DNA of 64,000 bases from Rhodocyclaceae bacterium (lineage in GTDB: Bacteria > Pseudomonadota > Gammaproteobacteria > Burkholderiales > Rhodocyclaceae), in assembly GCA_016721505.1 (NCBI GenBank), contig JADKHX010000006.1, forward strand, positions 1 to 64,000, in the 5' to 3' direction. The notes beneath the pieces were generated by a model. The model saw nothing but the letters and a program-made list of their open reading frames with translations, did not search any database and was not told where the DNA came from. The translations under genes and the position numbers were made by a program. Every line of letters begins with the position of its first letter. Position 1 is the first letter of the stretch. Positions 63,495-64,000 of this stretch are shown piece after piece.

Positions 63495-64000
63495 ATGTCC
63501 CGCGCCCTCAGAAACATCGCCATTATCGCCCACGTTGACCACGGCAAAACCACGCTGGTTGATCAATTGCTGCGTCAATCCGGCACCTTTGCCGCCCACC
63601 AAGCTGTGACCGAACGCGTCATGGATTCCAACGATTTGGAAAAGGAACGTGGCATCACGATTTTGTCAAAAAACTGCGCGATTGATTTTGAAGGCACGCG
63701 CATCAACATCGTCGACACCCCCGGCCACGCAGATTTCGGCGGCGAGGTTGAACGCGTATTGAAGATGGTTGATGGCGTTCTTTTACTTGTTGATGCGGTC
63801 GAAGGCCCGATGCCGCAAACCCGATTTGTGACGCGCAAAGCGCTCGCCCTTGGCCTGCGTCCGATTGTCGTGGTTAACAAAATCGACCGCCCCGGCGCTC
63901 GTCCGGATTGGGTGATTAACCATACGTTTGACTTGTTCGACAAACTTGGTGCGACCGAAGAGCAACTCGATTTTCCTGTTGTATTTGCCTCGGCACTCAA
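63495..64000 (+). CDS. typA: Translational GTPase TypA/BipA (3' end outside window)
   Basis: Ribosome-binding GTPase required in cold and stress and for 50S assembly. The visible 168 codons begin MSRALRNIAIIAHVDHGKTTLVDQLL (G1) with LEKERGITILSKN (G2), VDTPGHADFGGEVERVL (G3) and VVNKIDRPGA (G4): unmistakable TypA. No strong ribosome site before the ATG. Divergent from the phosphorylase gene with 235 bases between; a TAAAAT at 63301-63306 could be a -10 box but lacks a good -35. Confidence 0.97.
   Translation, partial: MSRALRNIAIIAHVDHGKTTLVDQLLRQSGTFAAHQAVTERVMDSNDLEKERGITILSKNCAIDFEGTRINIVDTPGHADFGGEVERVLKMVDGVLLLVDAVEGPMPQTRFVTRKALALGLRPIVVVNKIDRPGARPDWVINHTFDLFDKLGATEEQLDFPVVFASAL

Noticed and set aside
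1..64000. CRISPR array
   Set aside because: The repeated sequence is dispersed over 60 kb, in both orientations and at irregular spacing, not a clustered array.
1..64000. tRNA or rRNA genes
   Set aside because: I searched the intergenic gaps by eye for T-arm sequences of the GGTTCGAATCC type and saw none; a tRNA scan would settle it.

Overview
The window is chromosomal DNA of a betaproteobacterium with moderate GC. The evidence is the unbroken order rpsB-tsf-pyrH-frr-uppS-cdsA-dxr-rseP-bamA-skp-lpxD-fabZ-lpxA-lpxB-rnhB-trmH, the divergent ppsA/ppsR pair, a monomeric NADP isocitrate dehydrogenase, and a family 4 UDG-RimI-TsaB cluster. I cannot name the genus.

Layout. 1-2250 is an accessory patch: a left-truncated HNH-type hypothetical, a frameshifted HEPN-like gene, a tiny ORF and a possible attC-like palindrome. 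2250-3032 is a GDSL hydrolase. 3146-11358 (minus) is a secreted sulfatase cluster (sulfatase, DUF1254/DUF1214 protein, sulfatase, broken sulfatase, DUF3604) with a divergent AraC regulator at 11498. 12842-20359 is mixed (HtpX, TerC, small envelope proteins, a second AraC protein, two oxidoreductases). 20428-29591 (minus) holds hflX, icd, udg-rimI-tsaB, a QmcA/NfeD pair and ppsA. ppsR, a small cyclase-domain protein and a 1-Cys peroxiredoxin follow. 32156-47170 (minus) is a 16-gene translation and envelope-biogenesis run. map and glnD (plus) are divergent from it. 50967-60349 (minus) holds an AddAB-like helicase/nuclease pair, a RIO-type kinase, a 39-codon ORF, rmuC and an RNase D-like exonuclease. 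The right end has a small CxxC protein, a zinc alcohol dehydrogenase, def, an MTA/MTI phosphorylase and the start of typA.

The most unusual signal is a dispersed repeat. Short copies of about 28 bp start GCCAGTTGGTGCTGG and end TGACACGCCGTTAA. At least twelve lie in the window, and seven are inside conserved protein genes, always in frame, read as VGAGDTPL in one orientation and GVSPAPTG in the other. Three copies of about 95 bp share both ends but carry nested hairpins, one with compensatory base changes, and look like the full-length form. This resembles in outline the Rickettsia palindromic elements that insert in frame into proteins, but I do not recognise this family.

Other points: ppsA lacks about 42 residues of its ATP-binding domain. 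glnD has a T6 frameshift that removes its C-terminus. One sulfatase carries three frameshifts. A perfect intrinsic terminator lies antisense inside the AddB-like gene. The 39-codon ORF has a hairpin covering its start codon. I saw no tRNA, rRNA, CRISPR array, transposase or prophage.
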